Numbered from the stretch's first letter, positions 1 to 9,845 are shown. The stretch is 64,000 bases of DNA from Marinobacter sp. X15-166B (GCF_001752365.1 NZ_MEIY01000001.1:2648918-2712917), one strand, 5' to 3'. Translations and numbers: made by a program. The notes: a model not told the origin generated them from the sequence alone.

Positions 1-31
1 CTGGCGCTTCGGTTTTTTATTGCGGTCGCCT

Positions 32-904
32 TTAATCGGTGGGAATACGGGTGGCTTTGAGGCAGTCTTTTATCTTTTTCAGGTGCCCCAGATAATCCGT
101 GCCCCGTTTGAGTGTGACCCCCGTGGCGAGGATGTCGATCACGGCCAGGTGAATGATGCGCGATGACATGGGCATATACACCTCGGTATCTTCGGAGGTG
201 GTGACCCCCAGAACCACCGAGCAGACTTCGGCCAGCGGCGACCCCGGGGAGGTGATGCCGATTACCGTGGCTCCATTCTCGCGACCCAGTTGGGCAATGT
301 CCACGGTCTCCCGGGTGCGTCCGGTATAGGAGATGGCAACGATCACGTCGCCGGTACCACAGCCTGCGGCAACCATGCGCTGCATCAGGGCATCGTCGTA
401 ACTCATTACCGGGATGTTAAAGCGGAAAAACTTGTGCTGCGCATCCAGGGCAACGGACGCGGAGGCGCCCATGCCGAAAAAGTTGATTTGTTTGGCTTGA
501 ATCAGATAATCAATTGCCGTGGCCAGGGCCTTGTGGGACAGGGCCTGGCGGGCCTTTTCCAGGCTGGCGATGGTGCGCAGCATGATCTTGTTGGAAAACT
601 CTTCGACACTGTCATCCACTTCAATATTCTGACCGATGTATGGGGTGCCGGTGGCGATACTCTGGGCCAGGCGGATCTTGAAGTCTGGAAACCCTGTCGC
701 CGAAAACCCCCGGCAAAACCGGTTCACCGTCGGTTCACTGACGTCCGCAGCCCGCGCCAGGGCGGCGATGCTGTAGCGGGTGGCAGCACTCGGGTCTCGT
801 AAAATCGCCTCAGCTACTTTCCGTTCCGACTTGTTCAGGCTTTCCAGCCGCGCTTGAATGTCAGCAAGTAAATTGTCGTCACGGTGTATGTGAGTTGCGG
901 CCAT
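32..904 (-). CDS. hexR: HexR, RpiR-family transcriptional regulator of central carbon metabolism
   Basis: Cytoplasmic DNA-binding regulator, 290 aa. The N-terminal RpiR-type helix-turn-helix lies at about residues 46-70 (AALARAADVSEPTVNRF); a sugar-phosphate-binding SIS domain follows at about 130-260, with FGMGASASV (143-151) and SYTGRT (192-197) forming the ligand pocket. In the family, KDPG binding releases HexR from DNA. The start ATG at 904 has a GGGGAG ribosome site about 10 bases upstream. It is divergent from zwf-pgl-eda, its classic target set, and HexR-like palindromes occur upstream of zwf and between pyk and edd. The family assignment rests on domain order plus this neighbourhood and is firm. 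Confidence 0.95.
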   Translation of the reverse strand: MAATHIHRDDNLLADIQARLESLNKSERKVAEAILRDPSAATRYSIAALARAADVSEPTVNRFCRGFSATGFPDFKIRLAQSIATGTPYIGQNIEVDDSVEEFSNKIMLRTIASLEKARQALSHKALATAIDYLIQAKQINFFGMGASASVALDAQHKFFRFNIPVMSYDDALMQRMVAAGCGTGDVIVAISYTGRTRETVDIAQLGRENGATVIGITSPGSPLAEVCSVVLGVTTSEDTEVYMPMSSRIIHLAVIDILATGVTLKRGTDYLGHLKKIKDCLKATRIPTD

Positions 905-1034
905 ACAGCGGATCTCCCCTTCAGGTCTGGTTCACAGGAGTTGGCGATTATAGCGCGTTTCCCGTCCGGTTGCGGTAGTATTCATGTCAGGTGCTGCTAA
1001 AACGGCCGCTTGTCCACTCGTCCCGATAAAATAT

Positions 1035-1049
1035 TTCGATAAAATTACT
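1035..1049. promoter_or_regulatory. Candidate HexR operator upstream of zwf
   Basis: The 15-mer TTCGATAAAATTACT matches 11 of 15 positions of the TGTAATwwwATTACA consensus remembered for gammaproteobacterial HexR. The right half is nearly intact and the left half degenerate. It lies in the hexR/zwf spacer just upstream of the putative zwf -10, where a bound repressor would block polymerase. The match is by eye and the left arm is poor. Confidence 0.45.
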
Positions 1050-1066
1050 ACATTTGTGCTATTGCT

Positions 1067-1072
1067 GATAAT
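1067..1072 (+). promoter_or_regulatory. Putative -10 element of the zwf promoter
   Basis: GATAAT differs from TATAAT at one base and lies 27 bases before the zwf ATG, giving a leader of about 20 nt. No good -35 is visible at 17 bases; the region there is the HexR-like site. Assignment is by position only. Confidence 0.35.
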
Positions 1073-1099
1073 ACGGTAGCGTTATTGAAGAAGGGCATC

Positions 1100-2575
1100 A
1101 TGTCAGGAAAAAGCCAAACTCAGTGTGACCTTGTGATATTCGGTGGTCTGGGTGACCTGGCCCGCCGCAAGTTGTACCCCGCGCTCTACCAATTGGAGCG
1201 CGCCGGGCTGCTGGCAAAGGGTAACCGCATTTTGGCGTTGGCGCGCAGGCACACGGATACCGACCAGCTGCGGGTCGATCTGGAGGCCCAGCTGCGACAG
1301 ACAGTGCCGGCCGACCAACTGGAGGGCAAGGTGCTGGCCAGCTTGCTGCAACGGCTGGAATACCGTTGTCTGGACTTTCAGGATGCGGCGGCCTACGAGT
1401 GTCTCAAGGAGTGGCGCCAGACCTCGGACAACGAACTGGTGATCTACATGGCGACCCCGCCGTCACTGTATGGCGTGATTGCCCGTAACCTGCAGATTGT
1501 CGACTGTTGCAGTGAGCGAACCCGGGTCGTGGTGGAAAAGCCCATTGGCCAGGACCTGGAGTCTTCCCGCGACATCAATGACCAGTTGGCAGAAGTGTAC
1601 AGTGAAAAACAGCTGTTCCGGATCGATCATTATCTGGGTAAGGAAACCGTCCAGAACCTGATCGCGTTGCGGTTTGCCAACAACCTCTTTGCCTCCCAGT
1701 GGAATCAGAACCACATTTCCCATGTCGAGATCACGGTGGCGGAGAGTGTCGGGATCGAGGGGCGCTGGGGTTACTTTGACAAGGCCGGCCAGGTGCGGGA
1801 CATGATCCAGAATCATATGCTGCAGTTGCTTTGTCTGATAGCCATGGACCCGCCCTCCGATCTCTCTGCAGACAGCATTCGTGATGAAAAGGTTAAGGTA
1901 CTCAAGGCGCTGCGACCCATCACTCCGGATCTGGTGGAGACCCATCTGGTGCGGGGGCAGTACACGGCCGGGTCGAGTGAGGGTGAGTTGGTTCCGGGCT
2001 ATCTGGAAGAGGAAGGGGCCAACAAGAACAGCCGGACGGAAACCTTTGTGGCCCTCAAGGTGGAAATTGAAAACTGGCGCTGGTCGGGGGTGCCTTTCTA
2101 CATACGCACCGGGAAGCGCATGCCGGAAAAATTTGCGCAGATCATCATCCATTTCAAGCCGGCTCCCCACTATATTTTCGATCCGGACCAGCGCCATCTG
2201 GCCAACAATAAACTGATCATCCGGTTGCAGCCCGATGAAGGCATGGCTATTCAGATTTTGACCAAGGAGCAGGGGCTGGGTAAAGGGGTGCGCCTGCGCC
2301 AGGGGCCGCTGGAGTTGACCTTCTCCGAAGCTTTCAATGCAGGGCGCATACCGGACGCTTATGAACGATTGTTATGGGAGGTAATGCGGGGCAACCAGTA
2401 TTTGTTTGTGCGCAGGGATGAAGTTGAGTGGGCCTGGCGCTGGGTCGATCAGTTAGTGTCTAACTGGCACGATCACAGTACGCAGCCCAAGCGCTATGCG
2501 GCTGGGACCTGGGGGCCGGTAGCGTCGATCGCGATGATTACCCGGGATGGCAGGAGCTGGTATGAAGACGCTTGA
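1100..2575 (+). CDS. zwf: Glucose-6-phosphate 1-dehydrogenase
   Basis: Oxidises glucose 6-phosphate to 6-phosphogluconolactone with NAD(P)+, the entry step of the Entner-Doudoroff and oxidative pentose phosphate routes; cytoplasmic. 491 aa, normal for the family. The Rossmann loop reads [12 protein letters not shown] near residues 14-25; EKPIG is at about 146-150 and the active-site motif DHYLGKE at about 176-182. The ATG at 1100 is preferred over a TTG at 1085 because GAAGAAGGG lies just before it. It heads zwf-pgl-eda, with the 3' end overlapping pgl by 14 bases, so the two are probably translationally coupled. HexR control is inferred from the adjacent operator-like site. Confidence 0.97.
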   Translation: MSGKSQTQCDLVIFGGLGDLARRKLYPALYQLERAGLLAKGNRILALARRHTDTDQLRVDLEAQLRQTVPADQLEGKVLASLLQRLEYRCLDFQDAAAYECLKEWRQTSDNELVIYMATPPSLYGVIARNLQIVDCCSERTRVVVEKPIGQDLESSRDINDQLAEVYSEKQLFRIDHYLGKETVQNLIALRFANNLFASQWNQNHISHVEITVAESVGIEGRWGYFDKAGQVRDMIQNHMLQLLCLIAMDPPSDLSADSIRDEKVKVLKALRPITPDLVETHLVRGQYTAGSSEGELVPGYLEEEGANKNSRTETFVALKVEIENWRWSGVPFYIRTGKRMPEKFAQIIIHFKPAPHYIFDPDQRHLANNKLIIRLQPDEGMAIQILTKEQGLGKGVRLRQGPLELTFSEAFNAGRIPDAYERLLWEVMRGNQYLFVRRDEVEWAWRWVDQLVSNWHDHSTQPKRYAAGTWGPVASIAMITRDGRSWYEDA

Positions 2576-3281
2576 AATGGGTTTGCCCACAGGCATAGAG
2601 TGGATTGATGCGGAAGATGAAGTGCTGCTCGGAGAGGCTTTGGCTGCGGCGGTTGCGGCTGAGCTCGAGGGGGGCTTGGCCGATGCCGAGAGGGTAACGC
2701 TGGTGGTTTCCGGGGGCAGTACCCCGCTGCCGTTTCTGAAAGCGTTGAGTCAGATCCGGTTGCCGTGGCAGCGGGTGGACGTCGTGCTGGCGGATGAGCG
2801 CTGGGTGGCCGAGTTCGACCCGGCCAGCAATGCTGCGCAGGTGCGACGCCACCTGATCCAGAATCAGGCAGCCCGGGCCACCCTGGTGCCGTTCAAACAG
2901 CCCGGGGACCTGGACGCGGAAGCCTGTGCAGTGGTCGAATCCCAGTTGCAGGAATTGGCGTGGCCGGCGACGGCTGTGGTTCTGGGGATGGGCAAGGACG
3001 GTCATACCGCTTCCTTGTTTGCGGACGCCCCGCAACTCGATACCGGGCTGGACCCGAATACCTCTGCCCGGGTGGCCATGATGACGCCGCCGTCGCAGGA
3101 TCACGCCCGCATGACCCTGACCCGCAACGTGCTGCAATCTGGCACCACCCGATTCCTGCATATCCGCGGTGACGACAAACTGCGGGCGTTGCGGCACGCC
3201 TGTGAAGACCTGGACAATGTAGAGGCAATGCCGGTCAGGGCGTTTTTGAACGCCGGTTTGCGTATCTACTGGAGCCCTTGA
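2562..3281 (+). CDS. pgl: 6-phosphogluconolactonase (DevB/Pgl type)
   Basis: Hydrolyses 6-phosphogluconolactone made by Zwf to 6-phosphogluconate; cytoplasmic. 239 aa, typical for DevB-type Pgl. SGGSTP (about 50-55) and [12 protein letters not shown] (about 142-153) are the conserved phosphate- and sugar-binding motifs of the NagB/Pgl superfamily. The ATG at 2562 follows AGGAG at 2552-2556; an upstream ATG at 2547 has no such site. The gene begins inside the end of zwf and is followed by eda after 10 bases, so the three form one operon supplying 6-phosphogluconate to Edd and Eda. Confidence 0.95.
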   Translation: MKTLEMGLPTGIEWIDAEDEVLLGEALAAAVAAELEGGLADAERVTLVVSGGSTPLPFLKALSQIRLPWQRVDVVLADERWVAEFDPASNAAQVRRHLIQNQAARATLVPFKQPGDLDAEACAVVESQLQELAWPATAVVLGMGKDGHTASLFADAPQLDTGLDPNTSARVAMMTPPSQDHARMTLTRNVLQSGTTRFLHIRGDDKLRALRHACEDLDNVEAMPVRAFLNAGLRIYWSP

Positions 3282-3291
3282 GGACTATGCC

Positions 3292-3942
3292 ATGGTAACC
3301 ATGACGGACGCGCACCAGCGTTGCCTTCGGGATCTGTTGGCCGCAGGACCGCTGATACCGGTTATTGCGGTGCAGGACCCGGCGCACGCGCTGCCCCTGT
3401 GTCGGGCACTGGTGGCGGGGGGCATACGGATCTTGGAGATCACCCTGAGAACGCCCCACGGTCTGCAAGCCATAGAGCGGGTGCGCAAGGCCTTGCCCGA
3501 CGTGTGGGTGGGCGCCGGCACGGTCACCACGGTTGAGCAATACCGTCAGGTGGAACGTGCGGGGGCGCAGTTTGCCATCAGCCCCGGGCTGACCGAGAGC
3601 CTGCTGGAACACGGGCTGGGGTCGACGGTGGCGCTGCTGCCCGGGGTGGCGACCGCGTCTGAGGTGATGCTGGGATACGCCCGCGGCTTGCGGGTGTTCA
3701 AATTGTTTCCCGCCGAAGTGGCGGGCGGAATTCCTGCCCTGAAGGCTTTTCTCGGGCCCTTTCCCGACGTTACCTTTTGCCCGACGGGCGGGATCCGCCA
3801 GGACACCGCCCGTGCTTACCTGGAATTACCCAACGTCGCTGCGGTGGGTGGCACCTGGATGCTGCCACGTGACCGGGTGGAGGCCGAAGATTGGGCCTCG
3901 ATCACCCGGATTGCCGCCGACAGTCTCGCCCTGCTGGGCTGA
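3292..3942 (+). CDS. eda: KDPG aldolase (2-dehydro-3-deoxy-phosphogluconate aldolase)
   Basis: Cleaves KDPG to pyruvate and glyceraldehyde 3-phosphate, the last Entner-Doudoroff step; cytoplasmic trimer in the family. 216 aa. The catalytic glutamate sits in EITLRTP (E49) and the Schiff-base lysine in FKLFPAE (K137). GAGTV and PTGGI, the remaining barrel and phosphate motifs, are also visible. Met4 at 3301 is an alternative start. Third gene of zwf-pgl-eda; it converges on pyk with a short hairpin spanning both stop codons. Confidence 0.96.
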   Translation: MVTMTDAHQRCLRDLLAAGPLIPVIAVQDPAHALPLCRALVAGGIRILEITLRTPHGLQAIERVRKALPDVWVGAGTVTTVEQYRQVERAGAQFAISPGLTESLLEHGLGSTVALLPGVATASEVMLGYARGLRVFKLFPAEVAGGIPALKAFLGPFPDVTFCPTGGIRQDTARAYLELPNVAAVGGTWMLPRDRVEAEDWASITRIAADSLALLG

Positions 3943-3960
3943 CTCCTTGCCGGGGTCAGC
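3938..3960. terminator. Stem-loop between convergent eda and pyk
   Basis: GCTGACTCC (3938-3946) pairs with GGGGTCAGC (3952-3960) as a 9-bp stem with one G-T pair and loop TTGCC. It covers the stop codons of both genes, which are only 13 bases apart. No U-tract follows on either strand, so it is at most a weak intrinsic terminator or a barrier between converging transcripts. Confidence 0.4.
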
Positions 3961-5404
3961 GGATAGCTTTACCCACTTCGACGATCTTCATGGTGTTGGT
4001 GCCGCCCTGGGCATCCCCGTAGTCGCCTTTGGTGACCACCACCAGATCGCCCTTGGCAACCACCCCGGTTTCCAGCAGGGCGGCGACCGCTCGCTCATTG
4101 GTTTCGTGCGCCGGTATTTGGGTGGTATCAAACGGAATGGTCTGCACCCCGCGGTAAAGCGCGACTTTATTCTGGGTTTCAGGGTGTCGCGACAACGCGA
4201 AGATCGGCAGGCTGGATTTGATACGGGACATCAGCAGGGGAGTCGCGCCGGTTTCAGTCATGCAGATAATAGCCTGTACGCCGGCCAGGTGATTGGCGGC
4301 ATACATGGCCGATAGCGCAATCGCCTCACCAATTTCGGTCATGCCCTCATGGATACGGTGGCGCGACTGATGGGTCAAGGGCAGCGTTTCCGCCCCCAGA
4401 CAGATGCGCACCACGGCTTCCACCGCCTCGGTCGGGTAATCGCCAACGGCGGTTTCCGCCGACAGCATCACCGCGTCGGTGTAATCGATCACCGCATTGG
4501 CGACGTCGGAGACCTCCGCCCGGGTGGGCATCGGGTTGTCGATCATCGATTCCATCATCTGGGTGGCAGTAATCACCACTTTGTTGAGCGTCCGCGCGCG
4601 GGCGATGATGTGCTTCTGGACGCCGACCAGTTCGGCGTCACCGATCTCCACCGCCAGATCCCCTCTGGCCACCATCACCGCATCCGAGGCTTCAATCACC
4701 GCGTCCAGTGCAGCGGAGTCATGGGCGAGTTCCGCCCTTTCTATTTTGGCCACCAGGCCAGCGGACGAGCCGGCTTCCCGCAGCAGTGCGCGCGCAAGCT
4801 GCATGTCGTCCGCGGTGCGTACGAAGGACACCGCGACATAGTCGGCCCCCAGGCGGGCTGCAGTGACAATGTCCTGCCGGTCTTTGTCGGTCAGGGCATC
4901 GGCGGACAGCCCGCCTCCGCGCTTGTTCAGGCCCTTGTTGTTGGACAGCGGGCCACCGATCAATACCCGGGAAGTAATGCTGTGCTCATTGACCGACTGC
5001 ACTTCCATTTCGATGCGGCCATCGTCCAGTACCAGGATATCCCCGGGCGCAACATCGTCGATGAGCTGTTCGTAATCGACGCCCACGGCCTCCGAAGTGC
5101 CGGCGTCCTTATCCATGGTGGCGTCCAGCACAAAGGTCTGACCCGCTTTCAGGGTGACCTTGTTGTCGACAAATCGGGCGATGCGCAGTTTCGGCCCCTG
5201 CAGGTCGGCCAGAATCGCGGTGTGCTGCCCCAGTTGCTCGGAAATTTTGCGTACCTGATTCGCCCGTTCAAGGTGCTCTGCGGCGCTGCCGTGTGAAAAA
5301 TTGAGCCGGGTGACGTTGACCCCTGCCACCAGGATTGCGTGCAGTGCGTCTGCGGAATCTGTTGCGGGGCCGAGGGTTGCGACGATCTTGGTGCGCCTGA
5401 GCAT
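3956..5404 (-). CDS. pyk: Pyruvate kinase (PykA type)
   Basis: Makes pyruvate and ATP from phosphoenolpyruvate and ADP; cytoplasmic. 482 aa. The N-terminal barrel begins RRTKIVATLGPA; the substrate and Mg site AKIERAE (K220) and MVARGDLAVEIG (244-255) are intact; the C-terminal allosteric domain is present. The start ATG is preceded by GAAAGGAAAG. It is transcribed divergently from edd; a HexR-like palindrome lies in the shared 231-base spacer and TATAGT near 5440-5445 could be its -10. The length and motifs suit the PykA (type II) isozyme, but that subtype call is inferred. Confidence 0.96.
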   Translation of the reverse strand: MLRRTKIVATLGPATDSADALHAILVAGVNVTRLNFSHGSAAEHLERANQVRKISEQLGQHTAILADLQGPKLRIARFVDNKVTLKAGQTFVLDATMDKDAGTSEAVGVDYEQLIDDVAPGDILVLDDGRIEMEVQSVNEHSITSRVLIGGPLSNNKGLNKRGGGLSADALTDKDRQDIVTAARLGADYVAVSFVRTADDMQLARALLREAGSSAGLVAKIERAELAHDSAALDAVIEASDAVMVARGDLAVEIGDAELVGVQKHIIARARTLNKVVITATQMMESMIDNPMPTRAEVSDVANAVIDYTDAVMLSAETAVGDYPTEAVEAVVRICLGAETLPLTHQSRHRIHEGMTEIGEAIALSAMYAANHLAGVQAIICMTETGATPLLMSRIKSSLPIFALSRHPETQNKVALYRGVQTIPFDTTQIPAHETNERAVAALLETGVVAKGDLVVVTKGDYGDAQGGTNTMKIVEVGKAIR

Positions 5405-5510
5405 AGTAAAGCTTTCCTTTCGTGGATCGGAGTGTGGGTACTATATTACCGTTGCATGACAGTAGGGTGACAGCGCCGAGTTAGAGGTCGTGTCCTTGGT
5501 TGTGTCGATA

Positions 5511-5525
5511 TGTAGTTATATTAGA
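5511..5525. promoter_or_regulatory. Candidate HexR operator between pyk and edd
   Basis: TGTAGTTATATTAGA fits the HexR consensus TGTAATwwwATTACA at 13 of 15 positions, counting the three central A/T positions. It lies 110 bases before edd and 106 before pyk. Both are expected HexR targets, so one site could serve both promoters. The fit is by eye against a consensus recalled from Shewanella and Vibrio work. Confidence 0.6.
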
Positions 5526-5635
5526 TCATTTAAGTACGAATTCGGGGAGTGATTGGGTTATTGATCAATAAAGCAGGTAAACTTACCACGAGACGAGCTG
5601 TCGTACCTCAATGAAACCAACGATGGAGACCTAAT

Positions 5636-7456
5636 ATGCACGCGACGGTCGCACAGGTAACCCAGCGTATCATTCACCGCAGTCAGGCGCAGCGTGATGA
5701 TTACCTCGCCCGCATGGCCGAGGCCGCTTCCACCGCGCCGCAGCGCCGTGCGCTGTCCTGCAGTAATCTGGCCCACGGATTTGCGGCCTGCGGCGCCACC
5801 GACAAAGACACCCTCAGGTTCATGAACAAGGCGAACCTGGCCATCGTAACTGCGTATAACGACATGTTATCAGCCCATCAGCCCTATGAACGGTTTCCGC
5901 CGCTGATCCGTGAGGCCGCGCAGGGGATGGGGTCGGTGGCCCAGGTGGCCGGGGGCACACCGGCCATGTGTGACGGTGTCACCCAGGGGCAACCGGGTAT
6001 GGAGTTGAGTTTGTTTTCCCGCGACGTCATCGCCATGAGTACCGCCGTTGCGCTGAGTCACAATATGTTTGACGCCATGGCGTTGCTGGGGATCTGCGAC
6101 AAGATCGTACCGGGTCTGCTGATCGGAGCGCTGAGTTTTGGTCATTTGCCCGCGGTATTGATTCCGTCCGGTCCCATGCCCAGTGGCCTGCCCAATAAAG
6201 AGAAGCAGCGGGTACGGCAACAATACGCAGACGGTCAGGTGGGTTCGGACGCGCTGCTGGAGGCGGAAAGTCAGGCCTATCACAGCCCCGGCACCTGTAC
6301 GTTTTACGGCACCGCCAACAGCAATCAGTTACTGGTGGAAGTGATGGGGCTGCAATTGCCGGGTTCCGGGTTCGTATCGCCTAATACGCCGTTGCGGGAT
6401 GCGTTGACGCAGCGAGCGACGGAGCAGGCCATTCGCCTGTCAGCCCCTAACGGTGGCACGCTGGGACTGGCGGACATGGTCGACGCGAAAAGCATCGTTA
6501 ATGCCCTGGTAGCACTGTTGGTGACCGGCGGCTCCACCAACCACACCATGCACTGGGTGGCGGTGGCTCGAGCCGCGGGGATCCTCATCAACTGGGATGA
6601 TTTTGCCGACTTGTCGGCGGTGGTGCCGTCTCTGGCCCGTATATACCCCAACGGTTCGGCCGATGTGAACGATTTCCATGAAGCCGGTGGCACCCCGTTT
6701 CTGATCCGCGAATTGCTGACGGGCGGGTATCTGCACGACGACGTGCAAACCGTGGTAGGCCGGGGGCTGAGCGCCTACACCGAAATGCCGCAACTGCACG
6801 ACGGGCGTTTGCGCTGGGCCCCGGCCCGCTCCGCCAGTGGAGACGACCAGGTATTGCGTGGGGTGCAGCGCCCCTTTGCCGCAGACGGTGGTCTGAAAGT
6901 CCTGCAGGGCAATCTGGGGCGCGGGGTGATCAAGGTGTCAGCCGTGGCGCCCGAACACCGGACGCTGACCGCCCCGGCAGTGATCTTCCATGATCAGCAC
7001 CGCCTGGAGGCCGCCTTTGAGGCGGGGGAGCTGAATCGGGATTGTGTGGTGGTGGTGCGCTATCAGGGGCCCAAGGCGAACGGTATGCCCGAGTTGCACA
7101 AACTGACCCCCTACCTGGGACTGTTGCTGGATCGAGGCTTTAAGGTGGCACTGGTGACGGACGGGCGCATGTCCGGGGCCTCCGGCAAGGTTCCCGCGGC
7201 CATTCATGTCTATCCGGAGGCGGCCAGCGGCGGGCCCCTGGCGCTGCTGCAGGACGGTGATGAAATCACCCTGGACGCTGACGCCGGGCGGTTGCAGGTG
7301 CACCTCAGCGACGCTCAGCTCGACGCCCGCACACCTGCAACCGCGGACCTTACCGGCAACCGTGGGGGGATGGGGCGCGAATTGTTCGGCTGGATGCGGC
7401 GTGAAGCGAGCACGCCGGAGCAGGGCGCGAGCCTGTTCTGGAATGTCGTGGAGTGA
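5636..7456 (+). CDS. edd: 6-phosphogluconate dehydratase
   Basis: Dehydrates 6-phosphogluconate to KDPG, the committing Entner-Doudoroff step; cytoplasmic Fe-S enzyme of the IlvD/Edd family. 606 aa, the usual length. Family signatures visible include [47 protein letters not shown] and the C-terminal [11 protein letters not shown]. The ATG follows GGAG at 5622-5625. Unlike in E. coli, edd is separate from eda and divergent from pyk. Its stop overlaps the start of the uracil-DNA glycosylase-like gene by four bases (GTGA). Confidence 0.97.
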   Translation: MHATVAQVTQRIIHRSQAQRDDYLARMAEAASTAPQRRALSCSNLAHGFAACGATDKDTLRFMNKANLAIVTAYNDMLSAHQPYERFPPLIREAAQGMGSVAQVAGGTPAMCDGVTQGQPGMELSLFSRDVIAMSTAVALSHNMFDAMALLGICDKIVPGLLIGALSFGHLPAVLIPSGPMPSGLPNKEKQRVRQQYADGQVGSDALLEAESQAYHSPGTCTFYGTANSNQLLVEVMGLQLPGSGFVSPNTPLRDALTQRATEQAIRLSAPNGGTLGLADMVDAKSIVNALVALLVTGGSTNHTMHWVAVARAAGILINWDDFADLSAVVPSLARIYPNGSADVNDFHEAGGTPFLIRELLTGGYLHDDVQTVVGRGLSAYTEMPQLHDGRLRWAPARSASGDDQVLRGVQRPFAADGGLKVLQGNLGRGVIKVSAVAPEHRTLTAPAVIFHDQHRLEAAFEAGELNRDCVVVVRYQGPKANGMPELHKLTPYLGLLLDRGFKVALVTDGRMSGASGKVPAAIHVYPEAASGGPLALLQDGDEITLDADAGRLQVHLSDAQLDARTPATADLTGNRGGMGRELFGWMRREASTPEQGASLFWNVVE

Positions 7457-8064
7457 GGTCGGAATCGGTGGAATCTCTCGATCGCCTGTTGGCCCGGGTG
7501 CGCCAGTGCACCCTGTGCGAACCTGAGTTGCCGTGCGGTGCGCGGCCGGTTTTGCAGATGGACACCCGCGCCCGCATTCTGGTAGCCGGCCAGGCACCGG
7601 GGCGCAGGGTGCATGACACCGGGATCCCGTTCAACGATCCCAGCGGTGTGCGGTTACGGGCATGGATGGGGGTCACGCCGGAAGTGTTCTACGATCCGCA
7701 GCGCATTGCCATAATACCGATGGGGTTGTGTTATCCCGGCAAGGGCCGTGGCGGAGATTTGCCGCCCAGAGCCGAATGCGCGCCGGCCTGGCGCGCAACC
7801 CTGCTGCAGCAGCTACCGGAGCTGCAGTTGGTGCTGGCCATCGGGCAATATGCCCAGGCGTATCATCTGCCTGGCCCCCGGCGGGCGGTTACCGACAATG
7901 TGCGCAATTGGCGCGATCATTGGCCGGCGGTGTTGCCCTTGCCCCACCCGAGCGGACGCAACAACATCTGGTTGCACCGCCATCCCTGGTTTGCGGCAGA
8001 AGTCCTCCCGGTGCTGCAGACGCGCATCGCTGCACTGTTGGGGCCGGATGGCCGTGGCGAGTGA
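7453..8064 (+). CDS. Uracil-DNA glycosylase superfamily protein
   Basis: 203 aa protein of the family 4/5-like uracil-DNA glycosylase group (COG1573 type). Visible motifs are GQAPG near residue 40 followed by the substrate-loop region ([18 protein letters not shown]) and HPSGRN near the C-terminus, matching motifs A and B of the superfamily. N-terminal [10 protein letters not shown] could hold a metal but only three cysteines are obvious, so an Fe-S cluster is uncertain. The GTG at 7453 overlaps the edd stop codon, implying translational coupling to a carbon-metabolism gene, which is odd for a repair enzyme. Activity on uracil is not shown by sequence alone. Confidence 0.82.
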   Translation: MRSESVESLDRLLARVRQCTLCEPELPCGARPVLQMDTRARILVAGQAPGRRVHDTGIPFNDPSGVRLRAWMGVTPEVFYDPQRIAIIPMGLCYPGKGRGGDLPPRAECAPAWRATLLQQLPELQLVLAIGQYAQAYHLPGPRRAVTDNVRNWRDHWPAVLPLPHPSGRNNIWLHRHPWFAAEVLPVLQTRIAALLGPDGRGE

Positions 8065-8073
8065 CCCGGGTGT

Positions 8074-9120
8074 TCAGTCTTCCGGTTGGCTCAGGTCGAG
8101 CCAGGGCTGTGAAAACCAGTAATAGCGTCCTGCGCCCGCCGGGTAAGTGCAATTGTAGCGAAACCGCCGGCTGTTGAAGCTCTCGGGGGCCACCACGCTG
8201 ACCGTATGCTTGCCGATGGCGGTGACCGCTATGCGTCCCTGGCGGGAAGCAAAGCAGCTGAGCCGTCCGGCGGCCAGGGTCTCGGGCAACGTCAGCCTTA
8301 ATCGGGGCGGGTTCCCGCCGGTCTGCTGAGCGTCGATGACGCCATCCGGCAGGTCGCCTGCATCGACCGGCAAGGCTTTACTGCGCAACTTGTCGGTCAG
8401 CGCGTTCAGCTGACCGTAGGCATTGGCCATGGGAAAGCGGGGCAGGCGGGTGGGGTGTGAGCTGGCGCCAATGGCACCGGAATGCTGGCCGTAACCGAGC
8501 CACCCCCGGGCGGCAACCAACGCTTCCAGGTCACGGTCAAACTCGCCGTAAGGGTAGGCGAACAGGGTCGACTCCACCCCCAGGCGTTTTCTAAGGGTCT
8601 CCTGCGCCGTGTCCATGCTGGTCTGCACCCGTTGCAGCCACGCCTCCTGGGGTTCATTGAGGCGACGTGCCAGGTGACCGTGGTCGGCACTGTGGTTGGC
8701 AATCGTCACGCCGGGTTGCCGGTTCAGCTCGTCGAGCTGCTGCCAGTTGAGGTACCCAGGTTGGCCGATGGCCTGAGTGTTGACGAAAATGGTATACGGA
8801 AAATTTTTGCGGGCCAGTCGGGGGGCCGCGGCCGTCAGTACCGAGGCGTGGGCATCGTCGAAGGTAATGGCAACCTGCTGCCGGTCGGCGGAGCGTCCCG
8901 CCAGTGCGTCCCGGGTTGCGGTGTCCAGCGGCACCACCTCCAGGCCAAGTTCGTCAATAAGGGCCAGCTGCGCGTCGAACAGCGAGGGCGTGGTGCTGGT
9001 GGACGGCGGTGTGGAGTCGTCGATATGGTGATATTGAAGGACCACCAGATCCGCACGGGCCCAGCTGCTGGCCAGCAACAGTGACAGGGCCACAACACGA
9101 TGGAATATAGACAACTGCAT
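8074..9120 (-). CDS. Secreted polysaccharide deacetylase family protein
   Basis: NodB-homology deacetylase, 348 aa from the ATG at 9120. A signal peptide (FHRVVALSLLLASSWARA) indicates export. Metal-site motifs are TFDDAH (first Asp pair) and NHSADH (His pair), followed by YPYGEF; these define polysaccharide deacetylases acting on N-acetylated sugars. A C-terminal extension of roughly 100 residues beyond the catalytic barrel is unassigned. A GTG 12 bases upstream is an alternative start. It follows the DnaJ-related gene on the minus strand after 16 bases, so the pair is likely co-transcribed. The substrate (peptidoglycan or an exopolysaccharide) is unknown. Confidence 0.88.
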   Translation of the reverse strand: MQLSIFHRVVALSLLLASSWARADLVVLQYHHIDDSTPPSTSTTPSLFDAQLALIDELGLEVVPLDTATRDALAGRSADRQQVAITFDDAHASVLTAAAPRLARKNFPYTIFVNTQAIGQPGYLNWQQLDELNRQPGVTIANHSADHGHLARRLNEPQEAWLQRVQTSMDTAQETLRKRLGVESTLFAYPYGEFDRDLEALVAARGWLGYGQHSGAIGASSHPTRLPRFPMANAYGQLNALTDKLRSKALPVDAGDLPDGVIDAQQTGGNPPRLRLTLPETLAAGRLSCFASRQGRIAVTAIGKHTVSVVAPESFNSRRFRYNCTYPAGAGRYYWFSQPWLDLSQPED

Positions 9121-9136
9121 AGTAGGATTCACTCCC

Positions 9137-9778
9137 TTATCCGCGTCTGCGAAAGTGATTTTTCAGCACTTGAAACGCTGCGTTTAGTTGTTGAACGGCT
9201 TCCGTATCACCGCCCCGATCCGGGTGCACCGCCATGATTTCCCGACGAAACTGTTGCTTGATGGGTTCAAAGGTTTCTGGCAGGGACGCAAAGCCCAACT
9301 GCCGGGCCGCAGCGTGTAACGCGTCGTTATCCGGCGCTTCGCCTGACGTGCCCGCCCAGAAGTCCCGCAGCAGCGCCTCAATCTCACCGTCCGGCAAGCG
9401 GTAATTGCGCAGGTCCAGATAGTATTTTCTGAGTTCGTCCTCCGGGGCCGGCACCCCGGTGCCGGAGACGACCGGATCGAGAGTGATTTTCAGGCACAGG
9501 GGCGAGGTGGACAGGGATTCGCCCTGCTTGCTCAGGGCGTCCCGGAGCCGGTACACCGCGTGGTAGATCAGAAAATGCACCGGGTAAAGTTGCGCCGGCT
9601 CATGGAAATTAACGGCCCCGAGCAATTCCCAGGGCGGGGCCTGGAGTTGTTTGATCACCGCGTGCTCCGACAGGCCCTCGGGGTTCTGCCGCAACAGACG
9701 TTCGAGGGCGATCATCAAGTGCCCAATCCGGTCTTCCAGTTGCTCCGCCGGACTCGCCGGTGAGTGGTGGGTCTGCAT
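9137..9778 (-). CDS. DnaJ-related protein with C-terminal J domain
   Basis: 213 aa. The N-terminal about 140 residues resemble the DNAJ_related domain of gammaproteobacterial proteins (LYPVHFLIYHAVYRLRD segment), followed by a compact C-terminal J domain with the diagnostic HPDRGGD motif. J domains stimulate DnaK ATPase; the N-terminal region presumably supplies substrate specificity. No signal peptide or membrane segment, so cytoplasmic. First gene of a two-gene minus-strand unit with the polysaccharide deacetylase. The client is unknown. Confidence 0.85.
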   Translation of the reverse strand: MQTHHSPASPAEQLEDRIGHLMIALERLLRQNPEGLSEHAVIKQLQAPPWELLGAVNFHEPAQLYPVHFLIYHAVYRLRDALSKQGESLSTSPLCLKITLDPVVSGTGVPAPEDELRKYYLDLRNYRLPDGEIEALLRDFWAGTSGEAPDNDALHAAARQLGFASLPETFEPIKQQFRREIMAVHPDRGGDTEAVQQLNAAFQVLKNHFRRRG

Positions 9779-9845
9779 TAATATTGTCCGGCCTGTCCAT
9801 GGAATTCTGGGACGCGTATAATCCCGGTTTCACTGATCATACTGA

